64,000 nucleotides of DNA from positions 124,001-188,000 of the forward strand of contig SOPS01000004.1 in NCBI GenBank assembly GCA_005239175.1, in the 5' to 3' direction. Both the position numbers and the translations under genes were made by a program. Below are positions 27,522-36,030 of this stretch, one piece after another. The notes below the pieces were generated by a model. The model was not told the origin of the DNA. It did no database searches and was given only the letters and a program-made list of their open reading frames with translations. Positions within the stretch are counted from its first letter, which is position 1; each line of letters opens with the position of its first letter. This DNA comes from a halophilic archaeon SHRA6. Its GTDB lineage: Archaea; Halobacteriota; Halobacteria; Halobacteriales; Haloferacaceae.

Positions 27522-27701
27522 ATGGTCGAAGCCTTTGTGCGGCTGTTGTGTCCTGAATGTGGGAAAGAGTGGCAGGAGACCCCGACCGAGCTACCGGATG
27601 TTCGTAAAAACTTCTCGTGTCCGGCGTGTCACGCAACTCGACGACTTACAGAGTTCATGCGAACCGAACGGGATCTTGAGGCAGTAAAACAGTTTCAGTG
27701 A
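27522..27701 (+). CDS. 59-aa zinc-ribbon protein
   Basis: A small protein (MVEAFVRLLCPECGKEWQETP...) with CPECG and CPACH knuckles about 22 residues apart, forming one zinc ribbon, followed by a charged helix (RLTEFMRTERDLEAVKQF). The start ATG 27522 has a TATA-like CTTTTACT about 30 bp upstream. It lies between tfb and another zinc-ribbon protein on the same strand. Conserved haloarchaeal type (possibly DUF7836); function unknown. A role in nucleic acid or transcription binding is only suggested by fold and context. Confidence 0.75.
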   Translation: MVEAFVRLLCPECGKEWQETPTELPDVRKNFSCPACHATRRLTEFMRTERDLEAVKQFQ

Positions 27702-27731
27702 ACCTTTCGTCCGTCCAACTAAGACACACCC

Positions 27732-28460
27732 ATGAAAATTCGTGGGAAGCGTGAGTGTCGATCCTGTGGGGAGACCTGGTCGTATTACGAAACCGGCAGT
27801 GTTGCGTGTCCGGCCTGCGGGAGCCTCAAGAGCGTTGGTAGAGACGACGATCGAGCGCTGCACACGGACACACCCGCGACGCTCGATTTGACCCCGATCG
27901 TTGCACAAATCGCCGACGACGATGTTCGGATCGAAGACTGCCGCGATGAGTTGTCCGATCGGCTCCGAGCGTACACCAGAAAGCGCGGCTTCATTCGTGG
28001 CGGCGAGCTTCGTGACCTCGACGACCAGTACGTTGGCGCGCGCGAACTTCTTCACGCGGTCGACATCCTCGCTCGACACCGAGACTCATCCGATCTTGCG
28101 CGGCTGTACGTCATCGAACTCCTTAGATCGGTTGCCGACGGTGACCGGCTCACAGAAACCGAGCCGCCGGGCGCGCTCGTCGCAGCCCGCGGATCAGGGG
28201 TGACAGATGCCGTCGAAGCGTACCGCCGCGACCTGCGATCGTGGTTTGACGAACACCCCGATCCGCCAGCCGAACAGCTCCTTTCATCGCTCCGGGATCG
28301 GATCAAGCGTGCGGAGGCCCTTGATGGGAAGATCAGCTCTGAGGAGGCGGCAGCGTTGCTCGATGTCGCGCGATCTCTCGGCGAGGCTGCCCGTGAGGGG
28401 CAAGCGGGTAGCGACGAGCCGATCCAGGCTGCCCGCGATCGACTTGACGCGATCAGGTGA
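27732..28460 (+). CDS. zinc-ribbon protein with helical C-terminus, DUF7117-like
   Basis: A 242-aa acidic protein. The N-terminus (MKIRGKRECRSCGETWSYYE...CPACGS) is a TFIIB/rubredoxin-like zinc ribbon. Residues 50-240 are predominantly helical, with a long Ala/Glu/Arg-rich C-terminal region (GKISSEEAAALLDVARSLGEAA) that may form coiled coil. It resembles the haloarchaeal DUF7117 type as I recall it. It follows the 59-aa ribbon protein by 30 bp, so the two are likely co-transcribed. The last codons (LDAIR and stop) seed a 26-bp tandem repeat. Confidence 0.7.
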   Translation: MKIRGKRECRSCGETWSYYETGSVACPACGSLKSVGRDDDRALHTDTPATLDLTPIVAQIADDDVRIEDCRDELSDRLRAYTRKRGFIRGGELRDLDDQYVGARELLHAVDILARHRDSSDLARLYVIELLRSVADGDRLTETEPPGALVAARGSGVTDAVEAYRRDLRSWFDEHPDPPAEQLLSSLRDRIKRAEALDGKISSEEAAALLDVARSLGEAAREGQAGSDEPIQAARDRLDAIR

Positions 28461-28520
28461 GGAATAGGCTCAACGCGATCGGCTTATTGATCAGTTCAAT
28501 ACGATCGGCTGAGCGATCAA
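28443..28520. repeat. 26-bp tandem repeat, 3 copies, starting in the 3' end of the DUF7117-like gene
   Basis: CTTGACGCGATCAGG (28443, coding, includes the gene's last codons), CTCAACGCGATCGGC (28469) and TTCAATACGATCGGC (28495) are exactly 26 bp apart. The stop codon TGA lies in the first unit. Confidence 0.75.
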
Positions 28521-28560
28521 TCAATCAACGCTCTTTGTTCTCCCGTCCGTCGGCGGTACC

Positions 28561-28791
28561 ATGCGAGAACAGTTTGACATACACGAACACAGACACAAAC
28601 TCAAACAGCTTCGCGACAGCGGTGACACCAAACTGTTTGAGAACCGCGGTGACGTGGAGTGCCCCGTCTGTCAAACTGTGTTTCGTCGAATCTTCGTGAC
28701 CACGAATCAAGCCGTTCAGTTTCCCGAGAACGACGGTTCACGGTTCTGTGTACAGCGTCAGTCCGAGAGGCTCGCCGTGTTTCGACACTAA
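28561..28791 (+). CDS. small zinc-finger protein, DUF7385 / flagella-cluster-protein type
   Basis: A 76-aa protein (MREQFDIHEHRHKLKQLRDSG...) with one CPVC knuckle, a second lone Cys (FCVQRQSE) and several His. The ending ERLAVFRH and the N-terminal IHEHRHKLKLLRD-like pattern match small haloarchaeal proteins annotated as flagella cluster protein (DUF7385), from memory. No archaellum genes are nearby, so that name carries little functional meaning here. It is upstream of tbsP by 74 bp but tbsP has its own promoter. Confidence 0.65.
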   Translation: MREQFDIHEHRHKLKQLRDSGDTKLFENRGDVECPVCQTVFRRIFVTTNQAVQFPENDGSRFCVQRQSERLAVFRH

Positions 28792-28831
28792 TCGCACCGT
28801 CTGACAATTATTTATTATCTCAGGAGAAAAA

Positions 28832-28840
28832 ATTAAGTAT
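28832..28840 (+). promoter_or_regulatory. TATA box of tbsP
   Basis: TTAAGTATA within an A-rich stretch, about 30 bp before the ATG at 28866; fits leaderless initiation. Confidence 0.6.
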
Positions 28841-28865
28841 ACTTTCGTTCTTGTTTCAATACATA

Positions 28866-29675
28866 ATGTGTGCGAATTTACTTGCGGAGTCGGTCAGTGC
28901 GGTGCTCCGCTCGGCGTTTGAGAGTGCTGAGTCCGATGTGATCGCGGTCGCCCCCTCAGAGCAGATGCTCCGGGCGATCGTCGATGTCGTCTCTGCGGCC
29001 GACAGTGACGTGCAACCGGTCGCCGTGATGGTTTCTGAACCCGTGCTCAAGACAGTGACCGATGACTTTCTCGCCGCGAGCCGAATGGCCGACCTCGTTG
29101 ATGATAAGGCACTCTCGCTTTGGTCGTTGGCCGAACCGGCGAATAACTCGCTTCTCCTCTGGGCGGACGGCATGTACGCGATCGTCTCCGCTGGTGAGCA
29201 GGTGGCTGGACTCTCAGCGGACGACGAGACGTTCATCGATGCGATCAACACCACCTACCGGACGGCGTTGGACGAGGCAACGGCCGTCTCGCTACGGACT
29301 CCGCCATTGTCGGTTGTCGAGCAGGCGCTCATCGACGACATCGGCGAGCAGTGTCACGAAGACTTTATTTCGATCCTCTCGGCGGCCGAAGCGGCGGGTG
29401 CGATCGATAGCGTTGACGAGGTCGTCACGTCGCTTCTCGCCGCCGCACGAAACGACGTCCTGCTGTACGACATCTCGCGGTGGGGTGAAGACGTGGGCGT
29501 TGCGAGCAAGGCGACCTTTTCGCGAGCAAAAAGCCGCCTTGAGGACGCTGCACTCATCCGCACAGAGAAGGTCCCGATCGATGTCGGGCGACCGCGCCTC
29601 CGGCTCACACTTCCGGCGGAATACGACGCGCTTGACGACGACGCGCTCGTCAAGGCAGCTGTGGAGTCGTTGTGA
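28866..29675 (+). CDS. tbsP: transcriptional regulator TbsP (DUF5821)
   Basis: A 269-aa haloarchaeal regulator. The N-terminal domain (MCANLLAESVSAVLRSAFES) has an alternating alpha/beta pattern suggestive of ligand binding. The C-terminal 70 residues form a winged helix (LLYDISRWGEDVGVASKATFSRAKSRLEDAALI) ending in IDVGRPRLRLTLP. In Haloferax volcanii TbsP has been reported to act with TrmB on the glycolytic/gluconeogenic gene gapII. A trmB gene is 4 kb downstream here, supporting a carbon-metabolism role. ATG 28866 fits the TATA box 30 bp upstream. The stop is followed 3 bp later by the ycaO ATG. Confidence 0.85.
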   Translation: MCANLLAESVSAVLRSAFESAESDVIAVAPSEQMLRAIVDVVSAADSDVQPVAVMVSEPVLKTVTDDFLAASRMADLVDDKALSLWSLAEPANNSLLLWADGMYAIVSAGEQVAGLSADDETFIDAINTTYRTALDEATAVSLRTPPLSVVEQALIDDIGEQCHEDFISILSAAEAAGAIDSVDEVVTSLLAAARNDVLLYDISRWGEDVGVASKATFSRAKSRLEDAALIRTEKVPIDVGRPRLRLTLPAEYDALDDDALVKAAVESL

Positions 29676-29677
29676 CA

Positions 29678-31414
29678 ATGCAAATCGGACTGCTCGGTAG
29701 CGGTCCCGCAATGGATGCAATCGAGGCAGCGATCGCAGATCTAGATGTGTCGACAGTATCGCTCTCACCAGAAGATATCGAAAGCGATGAGGGTGCCGCA
29801 GCTGCACCACCTGTCGGTGTCATCGTACAACCAACCGGACATCGATCGTTCTTTGCGGGGAGTGAAGCGTTCGTCCGGTGGGTCGCCGTCGAGGTCGGCG
29901 GTATCGGTGGACTCGCAGTTGATGCACTCGACGCTAGCGTGAGTACGTATACGGCCGAGTCTGGGTGTTATCGCTGTCTTTCAACGCGAGTCGCCGCAGA
30001 CGCGGATACAGAGCGGGCCGAAAACGCGCGGGGAGACCGATCGGCAGTCCGCTTTGCTGGTGCGGTGGCTGGTCGAAACCTGGTGGCGCTGTTGACTGGT
30101 GACCGCGGCGGCGGATGGGTCACGGAGATAGACGGGCCCGAACGGTCATTTCTCCCGGTACCCGGCTGTCGCTGCACAACAGAGCAACCGCACGACCGGT
30201 TCGATCTGGGTACCGCTGAGACCGAAGATCGATCGCTCGACGAGGCGATCACCCGCGCAGAGCGAGCCGTCGACACACGGGTTGGGCTGCTCGGAGAGGT
30301 CGGCGAACGGGAGTCGTTTCCCGTGCCGTACTATATCACGACCACGCGAGACACGACTGGCTTTAGCGACGCCCGTGCAGCCGAGTATGCCGCGGGCGCA
30401 GACATCGACTGGGATCGCGCATACATGAAAGCCCTTGGCGAGGGACTCGAACGGTACGCTGCTGGCGTCTACCGTGAGTCGACATTTACGCGTGCGCCGG
30501 CGTCAAATCGATCGAACGCGGTGTCGCCCGCGAGATTTGTCCGACCAGACTCTTTCGAGACGCCAGATCCAGAAACGCCGATCAGGTGGGTTTCAGGGAC
30601 GGACCTCGCCACCGGCGATCGGGTTTCCTTACCCGCCGAGTTCGTCGTCTACCCGCCGCCAGAACGGCGGTACAAGCCGGCGATCACGACCGGTCTCGGG
30701 CTTGGAAACCACCCAGAAGAGGCAATTTTGTCGGGGCTCTATGAGGTAATCGAACGCGATGCAACGATGATCGGGTGGTATTCGACCGCTGAGCCAGTCG
30801 GACTCGCCGTTTCTGACGATCGGTTTGATGAACTCCGCAAGCGGGCCAGCGCAGAGTCACTCGAGGTGACCGCGATCCTCTCAACGCAGGATATCGATGT
30901 CCCTGTTGTCTCTGTCGCGGTTCACCGCGATGACAGCGATTGGCCGGCGTTTGCGATGGGGTCGGGAGCGTCACTTGATCCGAACGAGGCGGCCGTCTCG
31001 GCGCTCTCGGAGGCGCTGCAAAACTGGATGGAACTGCGGGCGATGGGCAAATCGGAGGCAGCGAACCAGGGCGCAGCGATCGGCGAGTACGCTTCTTTCC
31101 CGCCGGCGGCCCAGCGCTTCGTCGATGTTGACAGCACAGTCTCGGCTGACTCAATTGGTGATGCTTCTCTTCGTGGCACCGCAGAGCTCACCGCTGTTGT
31201 TAGTCGGCTGGAATCAGCTGGTCTCGACGCGTACGCTGCCCGGACAACGACCCAGGATCTTGCGGCACTTGGCTTCGAGGCTGCGAGGGCGATCGTCCCG
31301 GCTGCCCAACCGCTTTTCACCGGCGAGCCGTTCTTCGGCGATCGAGCCCGCACCGTTCCCGAAACAATGGGCTTCGAGGCAAGGCTCGACGGCCCGTATC
31401 ATCCGTATCCCTAG
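29678..31414 (+). CDS. ycaO: YcaO-domain protein
   Basis: A 578-aa protein. The N-terminal third contains a small Rossmann-like part (MQIGLLGSGPAMDAIEAA) and cysteine pairs (GCYRCLS, GCRCT) as in the haloarchaeal YcaO layout. The YcaO domain spans about residues 200-578 with ATP-binding acidic segments (KALGEGLERYAAGVY, ILSGLYEVIERDA, AVSALSEALQNW) and the family C-terminus YHPYP. YcaO enzymes use ATP to activate peptide amides, forming azoles, amidines or thioamides. No TfuA partner, dehydrogenase or precursor peptide is visible nearby. ATG 29678 follows the tbsP stop by 2 bp (an overlapping GTG at 29672 is possible), so the pair is a transcription unit. Confidence 0.88.
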   Translation: MQIGLLGSGPAMDAIEAAIADLDVSTVSLSPEDIESDEGAAAAPPVGVIVQPTGHRSFFAGSEAFVRWVAVEVGGIGGLAVDALDASVSTYTAESGCYRCLSTRVAADADTERAENARGDRSAVRFAGAVAGRNLVALLTGDRGGGWVTEIDGPERSFLPVPGCRCTTEQPHDRFDLGTAETEDRSLDEAITRAERAVDTRVGLLGEVGERESFPVPYYITTTRDTTGFSDARAAEYAAGADIDWDRAYMKALGEGLERYAAGVYRESTFTRAPASNRSNAVSPARFVRPDSFETPDPETPIRWVSGTDLATGDRVSLPAEFVVYPPPERRYKPAITTGLGLGNHPEEAILSGLYEVIERDATMIGWYSTAEPVGLAVSDDRFDELRKRASAESLEVTAILSTQDIDVPVVSVAVHRDDSDWPAFAMGSGASLDPNEAAVSALSEALQNWMELRAMGKSEAANQGAAIGEYASFPPAAQRFVDVDSTVSADSIGDASLRGTAELTAVVSRLESAGLDAYAARTTTQDLAALGFEAARAIVPAAQPLFTGEPFFGDRARTVPETMGFEARLDGPYHPYP

Positions 31415-31456
31415 GCCTCCCGGCGCTCAACGCATAAACGGCAGCCCCACCACTGT

Positions 31457-32446
31457 TCAAGACTCTGTCGTGGTGTCTGTGTCGGCCGTCGTCTCAAGAT
31501 GGTTTGCTTGACTGGCTTCGACACTGACCCGCGCTTTCCCGCTCGTCTCGTCAAAAATGAGGTGCTGGTGTGGGTACGCCATCTCGACGGGCGCATCGGC
31601 GTACAGTTCGGTGATACGAGTTCGAACGTTCGACTGGATCGAACCGATTTTGTACGGCTGTTTGATCCAGTAGCGGAGCCGAAGTAACACTCCGTTGTCT
31701 GCATGGCTCTGGATCAGACACGCCGGCCCAGCCGGGTAACGCGCGGATCCAATTCTGATATCCGGGCCACCTTTGACCACCGGATCGATATCCCGTGCGG
31801 CCCGTTCGGCGAGGCTCCGGGCAGTCTTCAGATCTGATTCGTAGGTAACGAGCACGTCCAGAGAGATCCGCGTTCGCTCGTCCTCTGCAGAAAAGTTCAT
31901 GACGTCCCGTTCGCGGATGTTGCCATTCGGGACGACGAGAAACGTGTTGTCGAGTGTGAGTATCTTTGTGTACCTGATCGTGATGTCATCGACGAACCCG
32001 CGGGTTCCGTTGTCGAGTTCGATCATGTCACCGATCTCGTAGGGCTGATCGGCGAGGACAAAAACACCGTTTATGACGTTCCCGACGATCGGCGCGAGAA
32101 TGATACCCACGACGGCCGAAAACACCGCCAAGTTCAGCAGAATATCGCCAAACCCGAGTCCAAGAATCGAGCCAGCCAAAAGCACTGATAGCCCGATCGT
32201 CCCGCCACGAATCCCGCCGATGATTGTCTGGGCAACACTCTGACGGACGAATCGCTGAGCGATCGTTCGACCCAAGAGCCGGACCAGGAGCTTCGAGATC
32301 CATACCCCGAGGACGACGATTGCAATCGCAAGAAGAAGCCGGAATCCCGTGATATCAAGAAGTTCGCCAAACACTGACTCGACCGTCCGGGTTGTGGCCT
32401 CACCGGCACCAACCACGAGGACGAGCCGCCAGCCGACGCCAATCAT
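31457..32446 (-). CDS. mechanosensitive channel, MscS family
   Basis: A 329-aa MscS-type channel releasing solutes under hypo-osmotic stress. It has an N-terminal membrane helix set (LLLAIAIVVLGVWISKLLV), a pore helix region rich in Gly/Ala (LNLAVFSAVVGIILAPIVGNVINGVF), then the beta domain starting PYEIGDMIELDNGTRGFVDDIT. The family PNGNI and C-terminal alpha/beta domain are present, ending with a short acidic tail. A second MscS homologue is encoded at 55098. It is convergent with ycaO. Confidence 0.92.
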   Translation of the reverse strand: MIGVGWRLVLVVGAGEATTRTVESVFGELLDITGFRLLLAIAIVVLGVWISKLLVRLLGRTIAQRFVRQSVAQTIIGGIRGGTIGLSVLLAGSILGLGFGDILLNLAVFSAVVGIILAPIVGNVINGVFVLADQPYEIGDMIELDNGTRGFVDDITIRYTKILTLDNTFLVVPNGNIRERDVMNFSAEDERTRISLDVLVTYESDLKTARSLAERAARDIDPVVKGGPDIRIGSARYPAGPACLIQSHADNGVLLRLRYWIKQPYKIGSIQSNVRTRITELYADAPVEMAYPHQHLIFDETSGKARVSVEASQANHLETTADTDTTTES

Positions 32447-32569
32447 ACAGGTCTCTCTCGGTCCCGATGAAAAAGCGTTGCTGTCGGCGAGACTGTTCGA
32501 TCCACCAATACGACCAATTGCAGCCGCTTTGGCAGAATCGCTATGTATCTGCGTTGAGTAGCCGTGGCT

Positions 32570-33313
32570 ATGTTCGGGAATCGCCGCCGATTGTCAGCTG
32601 ATTTCAGGGTCGAACATCAGGATGACCCGAGCACTGCACTCCTGTGTGGGTTCTCAGCGTACGGGCTTGCAGGATTGACCGCAGTGGATTACCTGGTGGA
32701 CCATCTTGAACTCGAAGAGTACGGCTACATTCGTGCGGAAGGACTGCCGTCGATCACGCCCTTCGAGGCTGGAGCGCCAAGACATCCAATTCGGCTGTTC
32801 TCTCGAAGCGATCTTGACATCACTGTACTCGTTGGTGAATTGTTTGTTCCCGCCTCTCTCGGCGAACAGTTTGCCAGCGATATTCTGACGTGGACTGATA
32901 ATCATCAGGTAAAAGAGATTGCGATCGCTGCGGGGATTCCTATTCCTCACGGCCCAGACGGCCATCAGACGTACTACGTGGCGACCGAGGACTACCGCGA
33001 ACGGCGACTGACAGACGACACAATCCCGCCAATGGGCAGCGGCTTCCTTGACGGAACAAACGCCGCGCTTATCGAACGAGGTATGGACTCTTCGCTCGGC
33101 GTTGGGTTGTTCGTAACGCCCGTTCACGCGATGGCCCCGGATGTCGACGCCGCCATTCGGCTCGTCGAAACGATCGCGGCGGTGTACGATCTTGACGTAG
33201 ATGCCACGCCGCTACGTGCGTTCGCCGACGAGGTGACACAGTACTACAATGAGTTGGCCCAGCGCATTGACGAGCGAGAGACCGACGTTCCCGAAGATCG
33301 AATGTATATGTAA
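32570..33313 (+). CDS. PAC2-family protein (proteasome assembly chaperone-like)
   Basis: A 247-aa soluble protein of the PAC2 superfamily (COG1938/2047): TALLCGFSAYGLAGLTAVDYLVDHL near the start, then LPSITPFEAGAPRHPIRLF, VLVGELFVPASLGEQFASDIL, and LGVGLFVTPVHAMAPDVDAAIRLVETI near the end. Archaeal PAC2 proteins are proposed proteasome-assembly chaperones by homology, unproven in haloarchaea. ATG 32570 (MFGNRRRL) or GTG 32564 are both possible starts. It precedes trmB by 134 bp and is probably unrelated to it. Confidence 0.85.
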   Translation: MFGNRRRLSADFRVEHQDDPSTALLCGFSAYGLAGLTAVDYLVDHLELEEYGYIRAEGLPSITPFEAGAPRHPIRLFSRSDLDITVLVGELFVPASLGEQFASDILTWTDNHQVKEIAIAAGIPIPHGPDGHQTYYVATEDYRERRLTDDTIPPMGSGFLDGTNAALIERGMDSSLGVGLFVTPVHAMAPDVDAAIRLVETIAAVYDLDVDATPLRAFADEVTQYYNELAQRIDERETDVPEDRMYM

Positions 33314-33399
33314 TCGGTGTCTGTGACCGACTACCAATAGCCCCGAATACAGTAAGATCTGAAGGCCATGGTACATAACTGCATTTTATAATCACGTGC

Positions 33400-33414
33400 T
33401 ACTCGTCAGGTAGT
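33400..33414 (+). promoter_or_regulatory. candidate autoregulatory site upstream of trmB
   Basis: TACT-N8-AGT (33400-33414) lies directly upstream of the TTTATT TATA-like element (about 33418-33424). It resembles the TACT-N7/8-GAGTA motif reported for Halobacterium TrmB. Confidence 0.35.
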
Positions 33415-33447
33415 GAATTTATTATCCACGGAGAACGAACTTTACGT

Positions 33448-34509
33448 ATGGTAGACGAACTCCGGCAGACACTCGAACACGTCGGCGAACGGTTCAACCT
33501 CGGTGAATACGAGATCGACGCGTACCTCGCCGTGTTAGAACACGGTGAACTGACCGCCAGTGAGATTGCCGACTCGACCGACATTCCGCAGCCACGTGTG
33601 TACGATACGGTTCGCAGCCTCTCGGACCGCGGATTGGTCGAACTCCGAGAGTCCCGTCCGATGAAGATCGTCGCAGTGAACCCAGAGGATTCCTTTGGGG
33701 ACATCCAGGCGTCGTTTGCCGAGATGGTCAGCGAGCTCGAGGCGCGTTACACTGCCCCAACCCGTGATACGGAGGCGGTGTCGCTCGTCAAATCACGCTC
33801 GACGATCCTCCGCTACATTGAAGAGATCATCACGACCGCAGAGTACGAGATTGCGCTCTCTTTGACCCCAGATCTCTTGCGCCGGTTTGCCCCACAACTC
33901 AGCGAGAAGATCGCCGACGGTGTAACCATCGAGCTTCTCGTCACCCCCGCGAGTCGTGCGCCCGATCCCGATGAGTTTGAGTATCTCTCCGTGGCGACGG
34001 TGGCTCGTGCGCGCCGCGGCATCACGACTCCGGTACTTGCGGTCGCTGACGGCGAGTATTCGATATACGCGACACAGGATGCCTTACGGGATGATCAGGA
34101 CCGCTACGGCGTGATCTTCAACCGATCGGCGCTTGGCTTTCTCGTCTCCGGGTTCTTTGGAACGGTGCTTTGGACCACGGCCGAAACGCTGGCCGCAGAC
34201 GGCAAAGACCGCCCGTTCCCACGGCGATACGCGTCGATCCGTCGGGCGGTGAAAGACATCCGCGAACTGGGCGGAGAGTTCTATGCGACGGTGGAGGGTC
34301 GCAATATCGAGACTGGAAACTCGATCGTCATTCAGGGAAAAGTCGTCGACGTGGCCTTCGAAGATACCGAAGAGGTTGCTTCGTTCACGATCGAAACACC
34401 TGACGGTCCGGTTGAGATCGGTGGGCTGGTGGCCGCCCTAGAAGACATCGAAAGCCGCGAGATCCGAATCGGCCGCAACGAACCGCCAGGACTAATCGAC
34501 AACAAATAA
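33448..34509 (+). CDS. trmB: TrmB-family sugar-responsive transcriptional regulator
   Basis: A 353-aa regulator of the TrmB family. The N-terminal winged helix (residues about 1-75: [38 protein letters not shown]) is followed by a coiled linker and a phospholipase-D-like sugar-binding domain. The C-terminal beta domain characteristic of the family comprises about the last 90 residues. In Halobacterium and Haloferax, TrmB switches gluconeogenic and glycolytic genes in response to glucose. Its position just ahead of a sugar ABC operon suggests local control too. It is leaderless, with a TATA-like element about 28 bp upstream. Confidence 0.9.
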   Translation: MVDELRQTLEHVGERFNLGEYEIDAYLAVLEHGELTASEIADSTDIPQPRVYDTVRSLSDRGLVELRESRPMKIVAVNPEDSFGDIQASFAEMVSELEARYTAPTRDTEAVSLVKSRSTILRYIEEIITTAEYEIALSLTPDLLRRFAPQLSEKIADGVTIELLVTPASRAPDPDEFEYLSVATVARARRGITTPVLAVADGEYSIYATQDALRDDQDRYGVIFNRSALGFLVSGFFGTVLWTTAETLAADGKDRPFPRRYASIRRAVKDIRELGGEFYATVEGRNIETGNSIVIQGKVVDVAFEDTEEVASFTIETPDGPVEIGGLVAALEDIESREIRIGRNEPPGLIDNK

Positions 34510-34610
34510 AATCTCTGCGGGTAGGTTGTGCACTGGTTGGGCTGTCGAGCCACTCGATACTTGCCCGGATCACTGTAATAGTGGCTATTCGACGGCTAGT
34601 ACTGAGAGAT

Positions 34611-34955
34611 TCATCCGACGGCGGTGGGCTCGAAGACTGGTCCCGGATCGCAGAGTTGGGTGTCATCACAGATCCGAATCCGGCCGTCGCCCCGGACAAA
34701 CACGTTCCAGGTGTCGACCTGAAACACGAGAAGCGCATCCACGCGGGGCACGCCGTCGTGGGCTCCAAAGAGCCGATCGAGAGCGTCTGGATCGACGAAC
34801 TCGTATAGTGGTGGGAGATCGACGGGGTCAATTTCCGCGGCTTTGGCTAGCGCCTCGATGATGACTTCTGTGGGAGACTCATCGTTATTTAATCTGTACT
34901 CAGTATCTATTACAGATATACAGTCACAATATACGTTGACCGATCTCTGATTCAT
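34611..34955 (-). CDS. HalOD1 output domain protein
   Basis: A 114-aa single-domain protein. The block SPTEVIIEALAKAAEIDPVDLPPLYEFVDPDALDRLF is the HalOD1 (haloarchaeal output domain 1) signature, followed by VFQVDTWNVFVRGDGRIRI. HalOD1 domains occur at the ends of haloarchaeal sensor proteins or alone, and their biochemical role is unknown. There is no sensor domain or kinase adjacent. The upstream region is AT-rich and gives this gene its own promoter. Confidence 0.85.
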   Translation of the reverse strand: MNQRSVNVYCDCISVIDTEYRLNNDESPTEVIIEALAKAAEIDPVDLPPLYEFVDPDALDRLFGAHDGVPRVDALLVFQVDTWNVFVRGDGRIRICDDTQLCDPGPVFEPTAVG

Positions 34956-35037
34956 ACCATACTATACAACGGGAATAGCTTTACTTTATCGTGGAAAGTA
35001 CGTGTTGCAGCTACTCGCCGGTCGATCGCCGTGACGA

Positions 35038-35814
35038 TCACTCGTCGAATTCGAACAACAGCGCACCACAGTCTTCGCAGGCGAGAACACTCCGCTCTGG
35101 GTGATCGTACACCCCTCGCGTCCCGCCACAACAGTTTTTGTACGTTGTCTCTGCGACCGGGCCCGTACACGACGGACACTGGTACAGAAAGGTCCGCAAC
35201 GGAAGGGTCGCTGCCGCCGCAGTCTCGCGATCGACACCCCACTCAACGAGTGCCTCCAGCGAAGCGGTCTCGGCGATCGCCACTGGTCGTGTCAACCACA
35301 GATCATGCGGTCCAGCGATCAGGAGTCGGTTGCCATACGCCCCACTTTCGGCGTCGAACGGCACAGCATTCGCCGCTTTCGCCGCCAATTCTTGATCATC
35401 GAGATCACGGAGATCGGCCATTCGATCGTCCCACGCCGCCTCAAACTCCTCGGCCAAGAAGAGATCGCTGTCCCCGACGAGCACGCCCGCCTCGAACAGT
35501 GCGGAGAGTACCGCATCGGGGTCGGTATCGCCGCCGATCGAATCGGACGGCTCGGTCTCGTCGGGACCGTGATCGAATTCAATCGGCAGCCGGTCCGCAA
35601 TTGGCGGCGCAAACTGCGGCGTGTATGGAATGACGTAGCCGCGGAGCCAGATGAGTGCCGAAGCACCCACAGCCAAAATGAGTGCCCCAAAGCGAGATCG
35701 CCGGGCAACGAGGAGGGAAACAAGTGCAACGCCAATCGCGTTAACCACGGTACAGGGGTAGCACCGATTGTCTTCCGTGTGTTCAGGTCGCACGATCGAA
35801 TCGAGTACAGACAT
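35038..35814 (-). CDS. membrane-anchored protein with C-terminal zinc ribbon, unknown function
   Basis: A 258-aa protein. An N-terminal CYPC pair precedes two hydrophobic segments (TVVNAIGVALVSLLVA and FGALILAVGASALIWLRG). The middle is acidic and soluble. The C-terminus holds two Cys pairs (CPSC, CEDC) separated by a Cys-Cys (NCCGG), forming a zinc ribbon. I do not recognise a family. It is divergent from the sugar ABC operon and separated from it by 216 bp containing the putative operator at 35967. Confidence 0.7.
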   Translation of the reverse strand: MSVLDSIVRPEHTEDNRCYPCTVVNAIGVALVSLLVARRSRFGALILAVGASALIWLRGYVIPYTPQFAPPIADRLPIEFDHGPDETEPSDSIGGDTDPDAVLSALFEAGVLVGDSDLFLAEEFEAAWDDRMADLRDLDDQELAAKAANAVPFDAESGAYGNRLLIAGPHDLWLTRPVAIAETASLEALVEWGVDRETAAAATLPLRTFLYQCPSCTGPVAETTYKNCCGGTRGVYDHPERSVLACEDCGALLFEFDE

Positions 35815-35966
35815 ACGGATCCTATCACGTCGATCGGTTTGAGGCTTACCGATTCCCGGTTGCCCGTTCGTCTACCACCCGTAAAGAATAGCGCTCGATT
35901 GAAGCTCCCGGTCCATGACGAACATCCGTGTGCCCCGCATTCTGCCGAATTCGCGTGTTCGAATTA

Positions 35967-35983
35967 ACTACAACAGGTGTAGT
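35967..35983 (+). promoter_or_regulatory. inverted-repeat operator upstream of the sugar ABC operon
   Basis: ACTACA-ACAGG-TGTAGT is a perfect 6-5-6 palindrome located 12 bp upstream of a TATA-like GTTATATG (about 35996-36003) and 48 bp before the start codon. Its right part, ACAACAGGTGTAGT, recurs with 13 of 14 matches at 40834-40847. Confidence 0.65.
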
Positions 35984-36030
35984 AACTCATCCAAAGTTAT
36001 ATGTTGATGTATACTAACAGGATAATTGTA

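Noticed and set aside
28561..28791. Archaellum-related gene
   Set aside because: The flagella-cluster name comes from similarity only; no archaellin or fla accessory genes are in the window.
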